A DNA stretch of 64,000 nucleotides from Macrolepiota albuminosa (GCA_027475525.1 JAMWFC010000028.1:62001-126000), one strand, 5' to 3'; positions 10,691 through 23,079 are shown, counted from the first letter of the stretch. Notes: generated from the letters alone by a model not told the origin. A program made the numbers and translations.

Positions 10691-12437
10691 ATATATAAAT
10701 AACTCAATTTTAAAATCAATTTCAATATTATATATTGTCATAATATATTTTCAACAACAGCTATTACTTGTATTTATTCTATTAAGTGCTATAATTTTGA
10801 TATATTAGTTTATATTGTTTATTTTATTAAAAGTAACTTACATTTGTAAACCATTTAAAATTTCTTGATATACAATATTAGTTGTTCTTCGTGATGTATT
10901 TTCTGGTAATAAAATAACTTTGATACGATTACCTGATGTACATCGAGAAAGTGCGACATAAAGCTGTCCATGTGAAAAAACTGGTGATTGAAGATTCAAT
11001 CCAACATGTTTGACTGATTGGCCTTGTGATTTGTTTATAGTCATAGCAAATGCTAAATGAATAGGAAATTGTCTTCTATGCAATGAAATAGGAAAATCTT
11101 CTTCAGATGCATCAAGACTGATTCTTGGAATAAAAACAGAAAATCCTGCAAATTTAGCATCACTACTGATAATTCAACATTGCAAAACACGGCGGCCAAT
11201 ATTTGTAACTATCATTCTTGTTCCATTGCAAAGACCTTTAAATGGGTCAAGATTTTAAAGAAGCATGACTGGAACACCAATTTTTAAAACTAATTTTGCT
11301 AAAGGTAATTCACTTGCAGCTAAAGAATTAAGATATTCCATAGGATATGGTGGAAATGCATTGTTATTATGAGATTCAATGTATACAGAATCTGCACTCC
11401 ACAATATTTTTTCTTCACCTGAAAATTGATTAAGAACTTTTAAGTTGATATTATCTACATCAGAATTTGTACATGAAAGAATTGTTCGATCTAGATAATA
11501 TTGATCATTATGAGCATGTGCAATGTCAGGATATGTAGATGCAATTAGGCCTTTAATTGAGTTATCATTGCACATCATTGTTTCTGGAATTTGAATTGTT
11601 TCTCCAGGCCCTAAATTTTTTCCTGCACCAATATCCAATAACCAAGCTGCATGAGCAACATTTTCTGGAGTTTGTTCTAAGCGCATATTTTGAACTAAAT
11701 AAAATACTTCAATTTCTTTCCACAATCTTCCTTTACTTAAAGAAGCAGCAATAATCTGTTGCCTCAATCCTCTTGGAATAACTGGTAATGTTTGTCGAAA
11801 ATCTCCTCCAAAAACTATAGTAATTCCACCAAATGGTTTGTCATTATTTAAAACATCTCTTAAAGCACGATCTACAGAATCAATAGCATTTTTATGTTGC
11901 ATTGGAACTTCATTTCAAATTACTATAACTTGATGTAAATTTGTTCCTTGTTTAATATTTGCAACAGAAGTATCTATAGCAGGAATTCGTATTTTAAAGC
12001 GTGAATGTGCAGTGCGACCACCTTCTAATAGCAAAGCAGCAATTTCAGATGATGCTACACATAATGCAACATTTCCATTAGAATGAATAGCAGCAGCTAG
12101 AGTATTGCAAACAAAAGTCTTTCCACATCCACCTGCACTGTGAAGAAAAATCATTTTTCCAGAATTGTTATTTACAGAATTTATAACAGCATTGAAAACA
12201 TCTAACTGTTCAATATTAAACTTGGCTTTGTTTTCATTAACAGTTCTTTTCAATGCTTCAACATCATAACTTAACTCATCTTGTAATAGCCAATTATCAG
12301 GAATATCATTCCACATTTCATTTTCAGAAGGTCCTGTAGGTAATGGCATATTTGGAAAATCTTTTAAAGTTTTTCCTGACTGCATTAATTTTTCATTAAT
12401 AAGATAAAGACCATAATCATATATTTTTTCTTTTTCA

Positions 12438-12591
12438 AAATGCCAACCTCTATATTGTCTCATTCTTTCTAATCTGCATTGAAGATCATCACAAATATAT
12501 TGTTTAAAGTGATTAAATGCCAACCTCTATATTGTCTCATTCTTTCTAATCTGCATTGAAGATCATCACAAATATATTGTTTAAAGCGATT
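12438..12591. repeat. 77-bp tandem duplication (one mismatch)
   Basis: 12438-12514 recurs at 12515-12591 with a single T/C difference near the end. It lies inside the Helitron helicase region and disturbs the frame. Confidence 0.9.
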
Positions 12592-12750
12592 CCAAAGATC
12601 TTCAGGAGTAGTAGGAGCACAGTGAAGTAAAATAGTACAAAAAAGTAATTGAAGAGTTGTTCCTGTTTGCATTGGAGCAGCTTCACTTAGACATTGAATC
12701 CATTCTGCATCATCTTCTAAAAGACCACGGGCATTACATGCTTCTTTATA

Positions 12751-12904
12751 TGTTCTATATTCAATACCATTAACTGTTTTTAATTCAATCCATGATGTAG
12801 CATTCATTACAACAGTTAGAAGCATTCGGTTCTATATTCAATACCATTAACTGTTTTTAATTCAATCCATGATGTAGCATTCATTACAACAGTTAGAAGC
12901 ATTC
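12751..12904. repeat. 77-bp tandem duplication (one mismatch)
   Basis: 12751-12827 recurs at 12828-12904; only the first base differs. It lies inside the Helitron relic. Confidence 0.9.
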
Positions 12905-13989
12905 AAAGATAAAATATCTTTCCTTGAGAAGGTGAAGCAAAATATATTCTTCCAATTGCATATCCTCTTTGCCAATTTTTCCAACTTCGTGTTTTTGCTT
13001 CATAAACAAATTTTGTAGGAAAATTTTGATAAGTAGTATTATTATTGGAAATTTTTGATTAGCTTCAAACCAAGCAGTCAAAGCAGTTTTTTTCTAAATT
13101 TTCTCTAGCAGCAACAGCTTCCAAAGATTCATTATCTTGATAAAAAACTTCATGTTGACCTTTTAAATGTACAGGAAGATGATAAACAGAAGGCTCTTTA
13201 GCATGTATATTAAATTCAAAAATATGCTAGCATGCCTCAGGAGCTGAGATATATCGAGCATCTAAATGTTCTTTAATTTCATCTCTTTGATTTGGCTCTC
13301 TGGAAATTTCTAATGTAGTACGATCATGTCCTTTATAAATATATTTATGAATATATTTAATTGCTTCAACTGAAGCACATATTTCAACATTAATATGGCA
13401 TTGATATTTTGCTGAAAGATAAGGATTATATGGTACAACATCACGATTATCATAATGATGACCATTTTTTATAAAATGACGATTATTATTAGGTCGAGCA
13501 TATTGAGGATATCCATTATCACCAAAATGAGTTGTTTCTTGAAATTCTTTTGGATATCTTTTTGAATATTTTCCATCTACCATACATTTAGCATCTGGTT
13601 TTATATTTCCACATGGACCATGAACCATATTTGTAGTAATAACTTTATAAAGTTCAGGCTGAGTAACTGGATCAGGAATTTGAGCTGAAACTATAGAATC
13701 AACTTGTGTTGCATCTCTAATTCTATGCTGTTCATGAAGAAATATTAAAATATGCATATGCGGTAAACCTTTTTTCTGAAATTCAATAGTGTGCACATGT
13801 GCTACTACATTTCCAAAAATACCATCTTTAAGTTCTTTAGAATAGCATTTTTCTTTAATTCAAAAACATGTGCAACAATATCAGGTCGATCAGCAGCTAT
13901 TTGTTTTTTTCCATTAATAGTAGGTTCTTTTAAAAGAGCTTCTTCAATTTCAGTCCACTTTGGATTCACTTTGGGGCATGGCGGAGATT

Positions 13990-14550
13990 TCTGGAGAAAT
14001 ATCCGTTAGAAACAGGTCATGTGACTTCCAACAAGTGTTTCTCTGAAAAAACTAAAAGTATAAATTGAGAAATAGTAAAAAAAACACTTATTGTGTTTTT
14101 TGTGTGTTTCTTGAGCTATTTTTAAAAATTTTCTTTCTCTATTTCTCAAGAAATACGTGGGGAACACAAATTGTGTTTCTAGACTGTTTCTTGAAAAATA
14201 TGGCACATGTATCTTTTGGTTTTTCTAAAGTTATCTTTGTAATTTTTTTATCAAATGTTTTTCAATAAACTTTCTTTGTGTTGTTTTAGAAAAATAAATT
14301 GTAAAAACATGATGTATTTCTAAAAAAAGACCGATGAGAAATTCTTTAAATGTTTCTCAAGAAAGATCAATTAGAAACACTGTTGCGTCGATGAGCGTGG
14401 CACTGATCTTCTTCCTCATCGGTCTGGTACACTCGCATGCAGCTAATGTAGCAATAGGCAACAATATATTGTACATTAAATGCAATAGTAATGACAAAAG
14501 AAGGTGCTTGTCTCCCAATACCAGAACCTTCATCATGCCCATTACGATTC
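13990..14550. other. AT-rich spacer without a gene
   Basis: Very AT-rich, with repeated TTTCTC/GAGAAA and AAACAC motifs. The fragment near 14000-14040 and the segment near 14340-14380 both contain TTAGAAACA. This may be a decayed small element, but I could not define ends. Confidence 0.35.
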
Positions 14551-14551
14551 A

Positions 14552-15290
14552 CCCACTATTTTCTGTATCTTCCCTGTTCACAAAGCCTCCTACCCCGCCG
14601 GAAACAATGAATCCTCCAGTAATCTGTTGACGATCCTTGCTCAATTGTTCAAGCCTGTGAGACGCCAAAACGATCTTGCTTGAAGTGGTATTGATCTGGA
14701 AGCCATATGATTTCTTGAAAAGTTCCGTGACTGCATCATACAAGATTTTCCCGCTGTGGTCTCGTGCGTGCCTCTGGACAACTTCAAAGAAGGATGATCA
14801 GAAACGTCTAGATAGCAGCAGACCTGAGAAATTGACAATGGCAGTTGAAACGTCCACCTGTCCAGAACATGTGTTGAAACCAATACTGAGCTTCAACTCA
14901 GGAAGAACACGGTTGCCGATCGCCCTGTTGACTGTACTGAGAACGGCACGAAGACCAGAACCCGCGATGTCAGAATCAACACCTGAAAGTCAAAATCTTG
15001 AAATGTTTGCCTGAAAGCCATGGTAATGTCGTCTACAGTCACTTCTCATGCCTGGCGATCTGAAATTTCCTGGATGACTTGATAAAACGCAATCTGGAAT
15101 TCACACGGCAGGCTGAGGTGTAGGTGTTGTTTGATAAGATACGTGATGCCACCCTTGCCAGACTGTGAGTTGACGCGGATGACGGCCTCGTAGTTCTGTC
15201 CAAGATCAGCTGGATCAAGAAGAAGCGTAGAGATGAAGGGGGGGGGGTGTGAGATGTATGAACTATAAAAACAGCAAAAGAGAAAAAACT
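14552..15290 (-). pseudogene. 2-isopropylmalate synthase relic
   Basis: The enzyme condenses acetyl-CoA with 2-oxoisovalerate as the first committed step of leucine synthesis. From about 15225 leftward the minus strand reads [20 protein letters not shown] and [12 protein letters not shown], a hallmark segment near the end of the catalytic part, then [10 protein letters not shown] and VTVDDITMAFRQTF. It then jumps to GVDSDIAGSGLRAVLSTVNR at about 15000, so most of the regulatory domain is deleted. Sequence resembling another copy of the same subdomain follows (NTCSGQVDVSTAIVN, SFFEVVQRHARD). Two in-frame TGA codons (at about 15046 and 14810) sit where Arg would fit, consistent with CGA to TGA. 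The N-terminal TIM barrel is not seen. This is a gene remnant; the family call rests on the NSQSGKGG block. Confidence 0.7.
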
Positions 15291-15299
15291 TCAATACCA

Positions 15300-16150
15300 G
15301 AAGAATGGGGATACAAGGACTTAATTGATAGGTTGTGAACGTAGACAGTCTCGCTAATACATGGGTCAGCCACCGAAACGCCAATAACGAGGAACAGGGG
15401 CAAGGGGGATTATCCAAAGAGGGTATTGATAAGGATGGCAAAGAAAAAAGCACCATAGGCTACATAAGTCAAAATCGTCGGAATAAATATAGTCACTCCG
15501 AATGGGCTTCCATAGTATTCCTTGATTTTCAGAACTAACATTAATGATCAAAATAGCAGGCGGAAAACTCACGGAAAATTGCGGATAGTTCATCCCAGAC
15601 AGGTGGAGGGTCGAGATAAGTACACAAACCGCACAGGAAAAGGAGAAGAGTAGCAAAAACTGTGCAATGGTCCCTTGAGGAATTGCCATTGCCCCAAGAT
15701 AAAATCTGTGGATAATTGAAACTTGTGAAAGGGTGGTAGCAATAGTACCAACCCTATTGTGGCTACAGACTGGTGGAAGTTCAAAAAGAGAGATAGGTTA
15801 TGAGGTAGATTGCTCACCAAACCCAGCAGTTGGCTGAATCTTTCCTTCCAATGCAAGTAGATAGCATGCCTCACTTCCTCTGTCTCTCCTTGCTCTAAAT
15901 CTGGCCAAGTCTTCCTCAAAAAGGGCCTAAGCAAGGTGGTAATTGGTAAGAACATGTACATGGTGCAAGAATGAAAGATGTGCAAGTGCCAGCAAACAGG
16001 TGTCATGTGTGTTCTCATGCGCTGCCACACCTGCTACACCCAACTATCAGCAATCACATACTCATTCTAGATCCATATTTCGTCCATGTCGACGCAACGA
16101 GCATGGACCTACGCCTACCAAAGTCTCTGAGCTGGTTTACATTCCGAGAT
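15300..16150. other. Region without an assignable gene
   Basis: The minus strand at 16030-15590 has hydrophobic open frames that could be membrane segments. I recognise no family and see no consistent exon chain, and part of it overlaps the start of the SHPRH relic on the plus strand. Confidence 0.3.
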
Positions 16151-19000
16151 AGGAAAGGTCTGGAAGGACCTGCGGAGTTGAGGGTTCTCTAGTCATACTT
16201 CCCTCGGGTGCGGTTGAGGATGGTGAGATGCCATTCAGGCTGGAAGTTGAAGTTGATGTTTCTCTCAAAGTTCCGACAATTTTTGAGGCTTTGCCTAGCA
16301 AGGGGAAACTCGTTGAGATTGAAGAGGCTCAACGGCGCCTACTCACCTATCTATACCCTTCAGATGTCCAACCACCAGAGTCATATGAAGGAGTGACTAG
16401 TATACCTTTCTTTTACTCTATTCTCCGTCCTGCACCTCAATTAGTGCCTCCGCGTATACAAAAAGCAATGCAACCAGTGAAACTCCAACTGATTCTTCTT
16501 CCCTTCCAACATCGCAGTATCAGATGGTTGCTAAGTCGCAAAGGCAAGACAGTTACCCATGATGGTGAAGTAGTTCCCGAGACCCTTTCAAACAATTTTT
16601 TGTTCTGGGAGAAGGTCCAGGAGGGTAACTCAGCATTGCGTTTGCTGCACCTGCACGGCCGCGTCGTGAGGATGTTGTGTATTCAAATGTGGAGCGTGCT
16701 TGAAGTCCGCTCATTAAGGTTGAGTGGTATAGGGTAATTATGGATGAGGTGCAGATGGTCGGTGGTGGCAGGATCGAGTGAGTGACGTCGTTCTACAAGG
16801 GCCCCTCATCCAAATATGCCATATAGAGATATGGTTTCTTTCATTCCTTGGCTCTCATCTTTCGCAGTTTCAGGAATGCCCGCCCATCAGCAGGTCGCGG
16901 ATCTCATGCATGTACTCAAGTCAGTTGACGACCAGTCCTTGCAATTTCAATCTCATGGGTCCTTCTAGGTTCCTCCAAGTTGACCATGTAATTGGCCCAG
17001 CACGACTCTGGCAGCGCTTGACTTCAACAGGGTTTGGTGTGCCTTACTTTGCAGCTCTATTCCAGGAATACGGCATTCGGTACAGGACACCTGTGCCCAC
17101 TTTTGACCATGACTGACCTTATCTCAGGACCCTCAAAGCGAACGTCAAGAAAGAATTGACCATCCCACAGCAGACACGATATCTTGTCAGCATTAACCTC
17201 GGCCCTGTAGAAAAACATGTACATTTCTTTCTCTGTATCCAAGGGCACCTCACTTAGTCACTTCAGGTATATGACCAAGCTCTAGAGGGTGCGCTCCTAG
17301 AACTTGGTCTGGATGCAAGAGGTGTCGCCGTAGTTGAAGGCTGGGAAGTTGACAGCACTATCCTCCGTTCCGCGATCCGTAGGCTACGTGGTATATGCAC
17401 CCATCCCCAAGTCGGCCAGATTCAGAGGCCTGGAGATAAGATTTTGAAGCCGGGTGCGGTGAAAACGATGGATGATGTGCTCCAGGTAGACATGGTGTGC
17501 ATATAATGATCTTGTACTGATGTAACATCATGCAGAACATGAGGGACAGCAATTGTAGGACGATGATGGACAATCGTAAAGCCAAGGTGACGTTTTCAAA
17601 ATGTGTACACATATCATATCTGATCTTCATACTCATGATAGGTTCAAGCTTCGATTCGCATTCCTCAGCTCCAAAAACACAACGAGAACAACCCAGAAAG
17701 AATACACCATGCCCTTAACATGCTATTGGAGGCCAAAAAAGATGCTCGAGCCCTTGTAAACAAAGCTCAAGCCGCATTAGACAAATACATAGCCAAGAAA
17801 CAACACACAAAGCACAAAGCTGAAGAGAATGATACAGGAGAAAGCTCAGGCAAAGCAAGGGAGAAATTGTGCCAGCTCTCAAAGGATGACAAGTCTGACG
17901 AGCTTTTGGACAGCGATGATGAATCTGAAGGTGAAGGGGACCTGCTAGGAAAAGGGACGGGCAAACGGGCAAAGAAGCGTGGTGTGCTCCAGCATCGTCT
18001 TTGTAAGTGCCATATTACTCTGCATCGCGCGAAGTTCCTTCAAGGAGATATGTACCATGCTCTTGGTCCCAACAGGTCGGTTGATGAAGATGCTGCCTAC
18101 AGTGCTGCTGAAACCATTCGACGGGAGTTGTTGCAAGGTTCGAACCTATCTTCATGATAAGCTTACCAATGGTCTTATATATCTCTGTATATAGGTACAG
18201 AAGACAATACAATGCGTGCTGCGGCTCTCCTCACCCGTGAAGCAGACAAGAAGAATATAACTCGAGATACATTGATGATCAATACGTCTTTCCTGGATTA
18301 CTCTGAACTTTACAAAATATCCAAGAGCAATCGGCTGACCAAGTGGGAGCTCGCACAGGCTCCCACCAAAGCTACCCTGTACAACTGCGTTACAAAGTCA
18401 ATCACCCTGGTATGTATGCTGTGGACTTGTTGGAGAGAAGGAGTATCAAAAGCGTATTTGAACCATTTGCTGACTCAAAGCTAAACTAACGTCATACAGG
18501 TCCTGGTTGACCTCAACACTGCGGCTACACGCATCACTAAGGATAAGGATCCAGAGAAGATTGCGCTCAAGGATCTCGTTGCTCAACTGCGACAACTCAT
18601 CAAGGATGAAAGTATGTTGACCGCATTGCGGATTGATTTCCTGGATGATAACATTGCTTGTTCAGTGGCCCTCATGGACAAGCTTGATGCCGATTTGTTA
18701 CTAATTCAAAAAGCTTTCAACCAGAGGATTATCTACTTCTGTCAGCTACAAGAGATCTCGGACACAGTCGCCGAGGTAGAATGGGAAGGCACTGTTCTGG
18801 ATGCCCTTCTCCAAGCTACCGCCGAGAGGGATGAAGTAGACACAGAAATCAATGGCGGAAGCTAGTACGTCTCCCTACCGCACTTTCTTCATCATGTATG
18901 TTGACTCGTTGTACCAGTCACTACACACAGGAGCGCAAAAGGTTTTTTGACATTGCAAACGGCAAGCAGTAGCCAAGATGTCTGTCACACAGACTGAGCG
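16150..19000 (+). pseudogene. SHPRH-type SNF2/RING protein relic, Walker A region deleted
   Basis: SHPRH-type proteins are SNF2 ATPases with a RING ubiquitin-ligase domain that act in DNA damage tolerance. In order I see the N-terminal segment ILLPFQHRSIRWLL (about 16480-16530), then the DExx-box exon VEWYRVIMDEVQMVGGG (about 16710-16775), SFIPWLSSFAVSGMPA (about 16840), ELTIPQQTRYLVSINLG (about 17150), ELGLDARGVAV then RLRGICTHPQVGQ (about 17310-17420), and the central helical region (HRAKFLQGDMYHALGPN, about 18030-18075) to about 18990. The interval between 16530 and 16710, which should hold the Walker A motif, is much too short. A TGA at about 16699 fits CGA to TGA. The RING domain and C-terminal helicase lobe are absent. 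Several short introns remain recognisable. It cannot be an active ATPase. Confidence 0.8.
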
Positions 19001-20140
19001 CATGCCAGATTCCAAGGAGATAATGGTTGGGAAGACGAAATGATGGAGCACACGACGATCTTCAAGCAGGCGAGTATACTCCTTGTCAAGTCTGGACTGC
19101 AACTCTAGTGGTTGTGGTTGTGGTTGTGGTCATGGTCGTGGTTGTGCCGGCGCTGGCAAAAAATCGCTGTTGTGCTCATTGTAGATGGCTTGGCCCCAAT
19201 GGACAAGAGGGTGCTGGAAATTCTGGCTAAGGTCGTCGTGTACCAGGATGGTGTCATGAAGAAGCAGATATTATGAACAAAACCACAAGACAAGACATGC
19301 GATGGATATGATATCCCTTTGAGAAATAGCTTGCAGGGCGACAATAATGATTTTTGGAAGGCCAGTTGATGTACATGTCAATGAGGTTGTTTGCTAGATG
19401 CTGCCTTGAGGTATGCCTCGGCCAAAGCATGCCACCTCTCCCATCGAAGCCATTTCAACACCTAGAACTAGGTCCGTGCCTGAGAGTTGACTGAAGCTGG
19501 ACTGACACCAACGTAGTCTGGAGAAAGACCAGTATCTGGGTATGCTTCAGTCGGAAGGTCGAGCATGACTGATTCAGGAGAGCAACAAAACGCCCTCTAA
19601 CTGCAGAGCTGAACATCGCAACCTTGAAGTATGTACATTCTTCCGTCGTGGACCAAAAATACAAATTCAAAAGACTATGTACAAAAAGATCAAAACGGTA
19701 TCATCTGTGGACTTTCAGTAAACAAAGTGGACACTTTCTTATGCCAATCTTACCGCGAACATTGGACGTTGACCCCTGACGGTCTTTATCGCTTCATTTT
19801 GAGTAAAGTCTTCAGTACTTGCACAGCTGATACCTATAAACGAAATGTCTAGTTTTATGCACTAAGAGAGACACCAGTACTTACGTTTGAAGAAATGAAA
19901 TCGACTTTTTGGATATTTTCCGTAGTCTGTATGTATCGGTTTAGTGAAGTAATTATAATTAGTACGCATGTTACTTGACTCACCAGATATAATGACGGAG
20001 CCACGTGCAGTAATTGAGGCTGAAGATTGATTCTTCAGAAAAGAAAGACATGTTGAGTTCACTTGAGTGTTGTTGTTTTTAGCACAAAGAAACAAAGAAA
20101 AGAGATCACGGTAACATAACATACAGGACTATGAGGCTGC
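19000..20140. other. No gene recognised; short GGTTGT-rich run
   Basis: 19109-19148 is a run of GTGGTT-type repeats. The rest has scattered short frames on both strands with no motif or exon chain that I can support. Confidence 0.4.
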
Positions 20141-20142
20141 AG

Positions 20143-20390
20143 CTGAAACTTTGCAATATGGGAGATGGTCAAGTTGAATTACCAGCCTACAATAGAGTAT
20201 GCTGAAGTTGAGGTGACAACTTTGCAAGACATGTGCATATGCGATCATGATTGTGGCTGTGCACGAGTTGACTTGTCGAGCGCCCGCACCGCCACACAGC
20301 ACCGCCACACACTACAAGGCTACAAACTGAAACTTTGCAATATGATAGATAGTCAAGTTGAATTACAAGCGTACAAATAGACTATGCCAA
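20143..20390. repeat. Diverged direct repeats flanking a GC-rich core
   Basis: A segment of about 58 bases starting TGAAACTTTGCAATATG at about 20143 recurs near 20328 with about seven changes. The spacer contains GCACCGCCACACA repeats. This may be a small decayed element. Confidence 0.6.
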
Positions 20391-21636
20391 ACGAATATGA
20401 GGCAGCTGAATCTCAGGTTGAGGGTTGAGGGTGACTTGCAATTGTGCGGCAAGGCTTTGAAACCAGGTATCACTGTAGAAGTTGAGAGGAAGGCAAGCCA
20501 CAATGTCGCTCAACAACCGCGATGTATGATCATTGTTGCTGATATGTCGGACTCGTGGTCTGGTGCCAGCACGCGGGTTTCCATATGAGTTTGTTGTAGT
20601 CCTGTGGCTATCGATGAAGCGGAGGAGGCTTGTGACACGAGAACTGCGCCACGTTTGTATTTTTGCCCTGTACTCGTAGGGCTCACCATCAGACTTGTCT
20701 GAGCTTTGACCATCCACACCAAGCAGCTCCATCATATGGAACAAGATGTCCCAGCCCAAAACATCTATCATTTCTTTGCAAATGGCTTTCCGAGAGTGAT
20801 ACAGCTGCCAGATGATCAGCAACTTGAATCTGTACTCATGTGAGATACATACCTCTGTCTGTCTCCTCCTCCTACGCTTAACCTTGCAGCTTCTCTGAAA
20901 TTCTTCGCTGAACCGAACTTCAGCACTGTCCGCATCCTCATTCTCTCGAGGTCGCCGTTTATCGTAGGCCTTTCTCAGGGTGTCCAGATGGGTGATGAAG
21001 TGTTGAGTGACCCATGTAGGATCCAGATTCCTATGGGGATACTTTTCTATGACATGTGCTGCAAACTGGTCAGCAAGTTTGAAATTCCATATATTCTGAG
21101 GGGAATGGATCCAGATTTGGGGTTTGTCGATGTTTGGTCCCAGAGCAGTGTCATTTGCGGCGAAATTTGCTATGTCGACAACAGACATGAGAAGCTCTGG
21201 ACACTCATTGACAACCTTGAAGAAGTCGACATCTTTCTCGGCACCTAAAACAAATTTCATCTCCTCTCTAACGATGTGCATATGGGTATTGTGATAGTCG
21301 GTGCGACACGTGTCTGAGGGACCTTGAAGGGGGATGTCCTGGGAGCTAGTACCTTCCTCTGAGCGGGAGTACAGAGTCCATTCATCTGGTCCCGTAGCTC
21401 TTCCACTTCTTCTTCAAGTCTCCTGACCGTATTCAACAGGTAGTTGTCATCGTCTTCGTCATGTTGGTTATCATTGGGAGCACCGCCTCTGATGTTGTCT
21501 CCATGGGCAGGCTGAGCAAAATTGGAACTATGCGGGGCAGTGACCTAGAAGAGATGGAACGTTAGAGCATGCATCAAGACGTTAGAATGAAAGGGCATAC
21601 AGTGTTGATAGAAGAGGGAAGCTGCAAGTCGCTCAT
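20382..21636 (-). CDS. Agaric-type protein of unknown function
   Basis: I cannot assign a function. Exon 1 is 21636-21601 (MSDLQLPSSINT), with an intron from GTATGC at 21600 to CTAG before 21544. Exon 2 encodes an acidic linker and a predicted coiled coil (TVRRLEEEVEELRDQMNG). The main exon from about 21340 to 20382 encodes HMHIVREEMKFVLG, a helical middle with a very basic patch (KVKRRRRRQTEV), and a C-terminal part with WRSSRVTSLLRFID. The order coiled coil, conserved helical block, short (S)DKSDGE acidic loop, then WRS resembles a family expanded in agarics, which I recall only as hypothetical proteins. The exon 2 to 3 junction is unresolved. The stop is at 20382, with no internal stop in the main exon. 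Confidence 0.6.
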
Positions 21637-21639
21637 AGT

Positions 21640-22610
21640 GTGCGTTCCGTGCATTGACGATGATTCGGAGCAAGATGAAGCGAGCTCAAAGGATGAATCG
21701 TCTCAAGATTCCGAACTCCAATTCTTTGTTTGAGGGCATCATATGATTGTCTTTTGACTACAAACTTGCGAACAGCACGCTCATTGCCTTCAAACCACGC
21801 TCACCCCCTTTGGAACATCGCCTGTTCTGCTAAGTGATTGACAATGTGAAAATCAATGTCTCATGTGCAGGCTTTCCCAAATGAAAGAACTGGCTGGATC
21901 AATCGGCAATTAAAGAGTTGGCGGCTTGCAATTTGGGGAACAGGAGACGCAGAAATATTGACAGTGCCCTGGAAGTGGTGTCCAAGCTGTCAAAGTTGGA
22001 TTTATCATGTGAATGAACTTGTACAAGAGCGACAGGACTTGCTCCCACGTGGCGATGAGGCTGCTGTATACTACGACCAAAAGTTGCTTTGCCAAATATT
22101 GGGCTAATGGACAGAAAAAATTTTTGGCGAGAAGTCTGTGAGAAAGGCAGAGTAGCAGAGAGAAAGATAAGTAGAGAACCAGAGAGCTTGGGGAGAAAAC
22201 AGGCGAGCTTGGTGAACCCAAACCTCGAGGGAAAAAAGCGAGTTTGGGTGAACCCAGAACTCGAGGAAAAGGAACGAGCTTGGGTGAACCCAGAACTCGA
22301 GGTAGCTCATGTGGTGGTGTGGTTGCAAGGAGTCAGACACACTGGATTTACATAATGCCTGTGGAATTCCTCCCATCCACATTACTAAGCAACTTCTCTT
22401 GATTGCCTTTATCTCTTATGTAACGTAGTTGGGAATAAAATATTCATTCTCATTCTCATGCCATTAAATTCAGCAACATAGATATCCCATTACTCTACCT
22501 TTGGCTTTTGGTTTTCTTTACGTGTAGTGATAGCAAACTGCTGAAAGCCATAATGATCAAAGACATTTTATTTGTGGAAGTATGTAAATGTACTAAGTAA
22601 CCATTTCATG
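21640..22610. other. Intergenic region with palindromic repeats
   Basis: An open frame at 21856-22107 (+) encodes a C-x2-C-containing segment (WCPSCQSW), but I see no supporting exons or family. The notable content is the repeat at 22206-22306, listed separately. Confidence 0.35.
22203..22306. repeat. Three tandem near-palindromes
   Basis: Three units, each close to CGAGCTTGGGTGAACCCAG followed by AACTCG, separated by short purine-rich spacers. Each unit is nearly self-complementary (CGAG..TTGGGT against ACCCAG..CTCG). A fourth copy lies alone at about 45227-45252. Confidence 0.75.
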
Positions 22611-22614
22611 AAAC

Positions 22615-23079
22615 TTATTCTCGTCGGTAACTCCTGAAACCCTGGTAAGCCCATAACTTGGCCTTACAATTTTCCCTACCATCCACTTCACTCGACCCCC
22701 ATCTGAAGCGTAGAACCGTTGTTGCCTTTTGCATTGTTACCAACCCTACCACTGTCATCCTTGAGGATGAGAATTCCCACACGTTCATGGGTTGAGACCA
22801 TACCTCCGCATGAATATCTAGAAGAAGCGGCAAAGGACAGCAATGGAACAGAAAGTGACGGGCCAGGACGATCAGATGCTGAGGGAGTGCTAGATACCAC
22901 AGGGAACTTTGATAGCCGCTGAGAACGGCGCGGTTTGTCAATTGCCACATAATTGTCTCAGGATCGGCAATTCGAATTCCTTGTTTGTCTGCCCATGATC
23001 GCAGAAGTTGAACTGTGAATGCCATGCTCATACGGTGTCTCTTTAGACTGCACTTGTTTACTGATGGATGAACGGCCAC
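22615..23079 (-). CDS. Uncertain open frame
   Basis: Two overlapping minus-strand frames (23079-22615 and 22948-22688) are open. One reads RRSQRLSKFPVVSS, which looks like a basic nuclear-type segment; the other reads LLRSWADKQGIRIADPE. I cannot decide between them or find splice sites joining them. The region lies just downstream of the coiled-coil gene and could be its continuation, a separate short gene, or non-coding. Confidence 0.2.
   Translation of the reverse strand: MAVHPSVNKCSLKRHRMSMAFTVQLLRSWADKQGIRIADPETIMWQLTNRAVLSGYQSSLWYLALPQHLIVLARHFLFHCCPLPLLLDIHAEVWSQPMNVWEFSSSRMTVVGLVTMQKATTVLRFRWGSSEVDGRENCKAKLWAYQGFRSYRRE

Larger units (their letters stand above)
10838..13990 (-). pseudogene. 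Helitron Rep/helicase, truncated and broken
   Basis: Helitrons transpose by rolling-circle replication using one Rep/helicase protein. Reading leftward, 13990-13800 gives KVNPKWTEIEEALL and RPDIVAHVFELK, then the HUH nuclease segment TIEFQKKGLPHMHILIFL near 13790-13740. The zinc-binding/Rep region follows, with MVHGPCG and KYIHKYIYKGHDR, the expected site of the catalytic tyrosines. The Pif1-like helicase follows: Walker A GGCGKTF near 12140, FGGDFRQTLPV near 11810, and the C-terminal motif [13 protein letters not shown] then YVALSRCT near 11040-10940. The reading frame is broken near 13840, 13220-12830, 12520 and 11910; two breaks coincide with 77-bp duplications. N-terminal sequence before about 13990 is missing. 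The coding strand is much richer in A+T than its neighbours. It is not functional as read. Confidence 0.9.

Noticed and set aside
15590..16030. Membrane transporter on the minus strand
   Set aside because: Hydrophobic frame only; no family motif, and it overlaps the SHPRH relic on the other strand.
19105..19344. Valine-rich small protein at 19027-19230 and His/Asp-rich ORF on the other strand
   Set aside because: Both come from translating the GGTTGT microsatellite; no other support.
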